From positions 62,001-126,000 of the forward strand of contig NW_020126816.1 of the NCBI RefSeq assembly GCF_002994745.2: DNA of 64,000 nt, written 5' to 3'. Numbering within the stretch: position 1 is the first letter of the stretch; the number at the start of each line of letters is the position of its first letter. This DNA comes from Rosa chinensis (Eukaryota; Streptophyta; Magnoliopsida; Rosales; Rosaceae). Positions 58,103 to 64,000 of the stretch are shown piece by piece. The translations under genes and the position numbers were made by a program. The notes under the pieces are model-generated. The model was not told where the DNA came from and did not search any database. It saw only the letters and a program-made list of their open reading frames with translations.

Positions 58103-60452
58103 TGATAGGAGCATTTTAATGCGACGTTTTAACTGCATTTCCCTACACTTTTCTGCGCCATTTCCTTGAAAAATCCCTGTTTGGGAAAGTTTCCATTCTT
58201 TGATTGGGAAAGTTCCTTATTGTAGAAAGTTTCCATTTTTGTCTTCATTTTTCATTTCTCATTTTTCATTTCTCATTTCTGGAAAGTTTCTATTTTTCAT
58301 TTTTAGTAAGTTTCTATTTTCATTTTTTAGAAAGTTTCTATTTTAAGTATAGTTTCTATTTTCAGGACCTCCGAGCTAGAAAGTGGAAATGAACGCACGA
58401 ATGGAAAGAGGAGCTTGCGAACATCAAGACGAACGAACATGAGAGAAAATGGCCCACACATTTGAGCAGAAATGAAGAAACAAGCTTTCCTAGTCCAACC
58501 AGGAAATCCTACGAAATGGAGGAAGGCTTCCCTAGCAAGTTTCCAACGCAACCATGAAAAAGAAATGGAAAAATAATGTGTTTTGCGTTGGAAAATGAGA
58601 AGGCTTGAAGATGAAGCAACGAGGCCCAAGAACTCCTTGGATTTTCGGCAAATTGGATAATGGCCCATCAAAGCCCATGACACTAGGGTTTGTGACGCAA
58701 ACCCTAGCCCTAAAGATATGTTTGCCGTGAAATTGCATGAGAGAAACAAGGAAGAGGCGTCCAAAAATCAGAAAATAAAGAAGATTTTCTATGGAGATTT
58801 TCTAGGGTTATTTTTATGGAAATAAATCAAGAGATAAAACCCTAGAAGACCTAGCCGTCCAAGCCAAGAGGAAAACAAGGGGATGCCGTGCAAACCCTAG
58901 GGAATTCGGCAAAAGATAATGAAGAGAAAAACAAGGGTTTTGCCGTGAGGAAAAATCAGAAAAAAATAAAGAGATTTCGTGGAGATTTCTTAGGGAGCTT
59001 TTAAAGGAAAGAGAATATGTGTTGAACACAAAAAGCTCTCAAAGGAGTCTAGGTTCGTCCCCCTTTATTCTCTAAATATATTGTTGCCGAAATTGGTGAA
59101 GGAAATCAGAAAATATCTCTTTATATTTCGGCAAGATTATTTAGGGAATTCATATTGGAATTTTGTGATTGGTTGCACCACCTCATAGGGCTTATGTGGC
59201 AAGCAAGCATTGGAGGAAATTATGTGGAGTTATATCATTGTGCCGTGAGTTTCATTAGGGTTAGACGGCTTGGAGAACAAAGGAAGCCGTGCTCCTATAT
59301 ATTCATCTCTTCTCTCAACGTCAAGGGGTTCGAAAGTTCCACACTTTTACGTTTTACACTTTGAAGAAAAATCAGAAAACTCTCTCTAGCCTAGCCGTGT
59401 TCTTCTCCATCCTCTAGGGCAACCACGAAGTTCAAGCAAGGCCAAGGAAGAAGAAGACAAGCCGTGCACACCATCCATCACCACCCTTGGAGATTGCTTT
59501 CGAAATTCAAGAGTCCATTCATCACTTCATTCATCTCATCTTCATCACGGTGTAATCCGATTCTCCTTGTACCTTTGCTTTGTATTTTCGTTGGTTTTGC
59601 CTTAGTTGACACATATGTATGAACAAGTATTGTTTTCTGAAATTTTATGATGAATTGTTAATTTTCAGATTCATATATTGCGATTTATGGTTGCTTTTGT
59701 GTGAGTGTTTGATTAAATTTGCATGATAGAAATCTTTTGTATGATTATCTTGAATGGTTCGAAACATTTAGGGTTTTATGTGAATGTTGCTACGAATTTG
59801 AGAACATGAATCAACTTTTTGGTTTTGTGTTCTTGAATCGATAAGTAGTAAAGGTTTTGTACAAAAACCGAATTTAATCAAAGAAGATTGCAATTAGGTG
59901 GACTTTTTCATACTAAGTTGCACATTTGAGTTGATAGCCTTTCTAGGTGTTTATTGCGTTAAACATGACATGATTGACTAGCTTTCTAGGGCTTGATTGC
60001 ATGTTTGATAGAATTAATCTAGGTGCTTTCGCTTAGGTTAATTAGCATTGAAAGTAAAATATGGGAAATTGTTTGCTTTTGAACGTTTCACATGATCAAC
60101 TCCTCTTGCATGACTATGATGAACAATGATGAACTTGAATTAATTTTAATCATGAGTTTCGACTTTGATCTTTGTTCTTGCATTCCATTTGTATTTTTAT
60201 GTTTTTGCATTTCAATTATTTAGGTAACTTAGACTTTATTTTCGGAAATTAAAACCAAAAACCAAAAAACTCCCCCTTTTTCGTAAATATGTCTATATTT
60301 TGTAAATATTATACTTTGTTTTAATTTTAATTGTTCAATTGTTTGACAATGACAGGTGTACCCTCAATCCCCGGAATAGAACGATCCCTATTTACTTTAT
60401 ACTACTAATGACATTTCAGGGTTAAATTGGTCGCTCGATAAAAGCGACATCA
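58103..60452 (+). repeat. 3' LTR of element F
   Basis: 2350 bp, nearly identical to the 5' LTR, ending AAAGCGACATCA, followed by the duplication TTTAC. Confidence 0.95.
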
Positions 60453-62414
60453 TTTACACAAACAAGAAAAAGTAAAGATGGGGGGTTTTTAAAGATTGAA
60501 AACAGAAAATTTCCAGAAAATAATAAAGATTAAAATCGTTTCTATACATAGATGGGAAAAGAAGAATTTTTGAAGAACACTTGTCAAGAACTCATCAAGA
60601 TCAATATTTTCATGCATCCCTTAATCTTTTTAATTACCATGGAAAGCTATCAACCAAGAACACAAAGATCCAAGCAACCATTGTCCCCTTTTTACTTTCT
60701 TTCTTAAGTCAAATTGAAAATCAAGTCAATTTTATTTTGAAAAGTTCGATATCAATAATGAAAAATCCCGTTTTCAAATCATTAAGTTCAAGAAAGAATC
60801 AATAGACATGCAAATCCAAGGGCGTCAATACTCATCATCACATGCATAATCTGATTTTCGACTCAAAGCAAGCCTTTACTACTTATTCGAATTAGGTTTC
60901 ACCAAGCATCAAACCTAATTACTAGCAAGTTACATGCAAGTCTTCCTTTTATGTTTGTCAGACCAAGTGAATCGTTAACATGTACTGAAGCACAAAAATC
61001 AGATTATCATTCCATATTCGGCAATTAATCAAGACAAAAGACACACAAACACATCAAACATTGAAAAGAACATCCAAATCGCATCCCAAAAATCAGAAAG
61101 TTATCTCATGGTTTCGGTTTTACACATAAAGAAATCAAAACAGAAAAAAACAAATACAAAAACACTAAACCGTGAAGAAAACATAGGGAAGATGGTATGA
61201 ACAACCCTTGACTACGTCCCAAGGTCCAAAGTAGATCCAAGGCAGCAACACAAGGTAGAATTCACGGCTAGGATGGAGGATGGCACGGCTAGGAACTTGT
61301 AGATGCAAAAACCTGAAACTCAAGAGCAAACCGGTGAGAAACGAAATTGTGGAGAATAATGTGTCACCTTGAAACGTCTAATACACAAGGTATATATAGG
61401 AGAACGTCTCAAGGCACTCCCAATTCGTTTCTACTTGGTTTCTCTTAGTTTATGTTGATTTAGGACTTCTTTCTCATGAAACAGATTTCCGGCAGGATTG
61501 ACCTCAGTCCACTAAAACGGCCATAACTTTCTCTAGAAAATAGATATTGATGAGCTGTAAAAAGCTCTGGAAACTAGACATCTGTAGATTTCCAACCATA
61601 TAAAGATCATAATTTTCTGAGCTCTGACCGATTTTTGACACTCCGTTGAAGTTGACTGATCTGCACAGGCAGATTTCCGAATCTGTAATGGATTTGACTT
61701 TTAATGCACAAGTTGAGTCTAATTCGGTTTTCCTTTGCATCACACGCCTCTCACATGTCTTCCACGCCTATTCTGAAGTAGAAACGTCAAGAACCTTCAA
61801 GAATCCTCAAGAATCTCACGAAATTCAATCCTTACTCAACAAGAAGTCCAAATTCCACATTGCTTTGTAATTCGAATTCCTTGTTGCTTCCTATTCCATG
61901 TGCACGGCATATGATCTTCTTGAGACTTCTAGATGCTTCATGATCGTTCCATAGCTCTCCTAGTATGAGTAGAACTCCATATGCAAGTAGGTTTCCTAGT
62001 TGAATACGAACTTCTTTTCTGCGATTCTTCTACACTCTTCCGGAACCTTCTTGAGTAATCCTTATCTAACAGGGACTCCTTATCACACTAGGATTCCTTA
62101 TCTGAGTAGAATTGGGTTTCCCTGTTCAAGTAGAACTTCTAATTTCCGCGACTTAAGAGTTTGAATCCAAGTCAGCTTCTGATTCCTACTCCAACTAGGA
62201 TTCCTTTTCCTAGTCAAACTGGGAGAACTTCCATTTCTTCATTTCTTTCCATTTCTGCGCCACTTGTGCCTTCCTTAGTCATTTTTGGACTTTGAGACTC
62301 CATTTTACCTGTAAAACACTAACTAAGTTAAATTGATCGAGATAAAGGAAATAACTTAGCAAAATATAGGGTTTAAACATTATAAACGTCGCATTTCATG
62401 CTCCTATCAATTCA

Positions 62415-62447
62415 CAATGCAACAAGTGATTTTTCAATCCCCGGCAA
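62415..62447 (-). other. Element G internal start with broken PBS
   Basis: On the minus strand the LTR end CGACATCA is followed directly by TTGCCGGGGATTG. The 13 bases that normally come first (ATTTTTGGCGCCG) are missing, removing the part of the PBS that pairs with the tRNA acceptor end. The solo LTR A lies 33 bp further in. Confidence 0.75.
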
Positions 62448-64000
62448 TGATGTCGCTTTTGGGAAGCGACCAATTTAACCCTGAAATGTCATTAGTAGTA
62501 TAAAGTAAATAGGGATCGTTCTATTCCGGGGATTGAGGGTACACCTGTCATTGTCAAACAATTAAACAATTAAAATTAAAACAAAGTATAATATTTACAA
62601 AAATATAACAAAATATATACATATTTACGAAAAAGGGGGGATTTTTGATTTTTGGTTTTCTAGTTTTAAACTAAGTTAAGAAAATAATTAAAATGCAAAA
62701 ACATAAAAATATAAATGGGATGCAAGAACAAAGATCAAATTCGAAACTCATGATTAAAATTGATTCAAGTTCATCATTGTTCATCATAGTCATGCAAGAG
62801 GAGTTGATCATGTGAAACGTTCATAAGCAAACAATTTCCCATATTTTACTTTCAATGCTAATTAACCTAAGCGAAAGCACCTAGATTAATTCTATCAAAC
62901 ATGCAATCAAACCCTAGAAAGCTAGTCAATCATGTCATGTTTAACGCATTAAGCACCCAGAAAGGCTATCAACTCAAATGTGCAACTTAGTATGAAAAAG
63001 TCCACCTAATTGCAATCTTCTTTGATTAAATTCGGTTTTTGTACAAAACCTTTACTACTTATCGATTCAAGAACACAAAACCAAAAAGTTGATCCATGTT
63101 CTTAAATTCGTAGCAACATTCACATAAAAACCCTAAATGTTTCGAACCATTCAAGATTATCATACAAAAGATTTCTATCATTCAAATTTAATCAAACACT
63201 CACACAAAAGCAACCATAAATCGCAATATATGAATCTGAAAATTAACAATTAATCATAAAATTTCAGAAAACAACACTTGTTCATACATATGTGTCAACT
63301 AAGGCAAAACCAACGAAAATACAAAGCAAAGGTACAAGGAGAATCGGATTACACCGTGATGAAGATGAGATGAATGAAGTGATGAATGGACTCTTGAATT
63401 TCGAAAGCAATCTCCAAGGGTGGTGATGGATGGTGTGCACGGCTTGTCTTCTTCTTCCTTGGCCTTGCTTGAACTTCGTGGTTGCCCTAGAGGATGGAGA
63501 TGAACACGGCTAGGCTAGGGAGAGTTTCTGATTTTTTTTTCTCAAAGTGTAAATGCAAAAGTGTGGAACTCCAAACGTTGAGAAGAGGGGAGGTTATATA
63601 GGGGACGGCCAACTTGGTCTCCAAGCCGTGAATTTCTTCTTTATTTTCCATGGAATTAATCTGAAAATGCCACATAGTTTCCTCCAATGATAGCTTGCCA
63701 CATAAGCCCTATGAGGTGGTGCAACCAATCACAAAATTCTCTTTTAATTCCCTAGAAATATTGCCGAAATTCCTTGAGATAATTTCTGATTTTTCTTGTT
63801 TAATTTCGGCCAACTTCCTTTAGGAATTCTAGGAATGAATCTAGACTCCTTTTTAGCCGTTTCTTGGTTCCCACCTTTTTCTCTTTCCTTAAAACTCTCT
63901 TAGAAAATATCTTTGCCGAAATCTTCTAGGTTCTTCTTTGATTCACATGGCAATTCTCTCTCCTTCCTTGTATTTCTCACGGCAATCCCTAGCTTCTCTC
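62448..64000 (-). repeat. LTR of family B, 5' LTR of element G, runs off the window
   Basis: Minus-strand LTR whose 3' end (GCGACATCA) is at 62448. It follows the B-type LTRs of element F closely through the CAATCCCCGG block, the TAGTAAAGG region and a TATA-like TATATAAC (minus, about 63595-63602). Its start lies beyond the window. It differs from the LTR C found at the other end of G. Confidence 0.8.

Larger units (their letters stand above)
46384..60452 (+). mobile_element. Full-length Athila-like element F (14.1 kb), integrase frameshifted
   Basis: LTRs 46384-48734 (2351 bp) and 58103-60452 (2350 bp), tRNA-Asp PBS, long leader, gag-pol, 3' non-coding region and polypurine tract. Target duplication TTTAC at 46379-46383 and 60453-60457, in the solo LTR A. 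The LTRs differ by one base in a T run near 48057 in my reading, so the insertion is very recent. One single-base deletion breaks the integrase gene. Confidence 0.95.
27027..62409 (-). repeat. Solo LTR of family A (minus strand), split by D and F
   Basis: Three pieces, 27027-27360, 45996-46383 and 60458-62409, together give about 2674 bp, close to the 2677-bp LTR of element A, in reverse orientation. On the plus strand it starts TGATACGTGC and ends CTCCTATCA. A perfect 5-bp duplication ATTCA flanks it (27022-27026 and 62410-62414), with no internal region on either side. It arose by LTR-LTR recombination of a full element inserted in G, and later received elements D and F. Confidence 0.9.

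Overview
The window is a block of nested LTR retrotransposons from a flowering-plant nuclear genome, most likely a eudicot. I found no host gene. The species cannot be named from the sequence. The evidence for a plant is the Athila-type Ty3/gypsy gag-pol proteins, the tRNA-Asp primer-binding sites (TGGCGCCGTTGCCGGGGAT), a Tekay/Del-type element primed by initiator tRNA-Met, plant-style TATA boxes inside long AT-rich LTRs, and 5-bp target-site duplications (TSDs).

Layout. (1) 1-22183: the 3' part of an Athila-like element 'E' (+). Its pol gene is split by a complete Athila-like element 'A' (1637-16063, TSD CCATC, 2677-bp LTRs, one 1867-codon gag-pol frame). (2) 22184-27021 plus 62415-64000: a rearranged, gag-pol-less element 'G' (-). 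Its LTR at 22475-24137 sits between inverted 285-bp copies of its own internal sequence. (3) 27027-62409: a solo LTR of family A (-, TSD ATTCA) inside G, itself split by two later insertions, D and F. (4) 27361-45990: element 'D' (+, TSD AAAAC), a gag-pol-less Athila derivative with a scrambled 5' half. (5) 28661-37649: a Tekay/Del-like non-autonomous element (TSD CGGAT, about 3.27-kb LTRs) inside D's first LTR. (6) 46384-60452: element 'F' (+, TSD TTTAC), a recent full-length Athila-like copy whose integrase is broken by a one-base deletion.

Main discovery. In element D the 5' LTR and primer-binding site run straight into an almost complete cDNA of the primer tRNA-Asp(GUC), antisense, lacking only the last 5 nt. 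This joins, through a 4-nt microhomology (TACA), an inverted and somewhat diverged copy of the same LTR and 3' internal region. A 22-bp snap-back inverted repeat, a short unassigned segment, and a normal LTR-PBS-internal-LTR follow. One 5-bp TSD brackets the whole object, so the simplest reading is that it was built by reverse transcriptase before integration: copying past the normally blocking modified A58 of the tRNA, then switching templates.

Other recurring signals in the Athila-like elements are: a U5 segment complementary to the PBS plus 2-3 bases beyond the tRNA match; a pair of covarying hairpins just after the pol stop; three polypurine-tract copies per element; conserved GTAAGT sites inside gag-pol; and an overlapping ATGAATG start with a 6-codon upstream ORF. 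In the Tekay-like element, the internal region is a long array of covarying hairpins with an AGATG loop.

How the parts work together: A and F carry the protein set for copy-and-paste transposition (gag, protease, reverse transcriptase, RNase H, integrase). D, G and the Tekay-like element encode nothing and would depend on relatives in trans. All coordinates were read by eye from the sequence. LTR identities are spot checks, not alignments.
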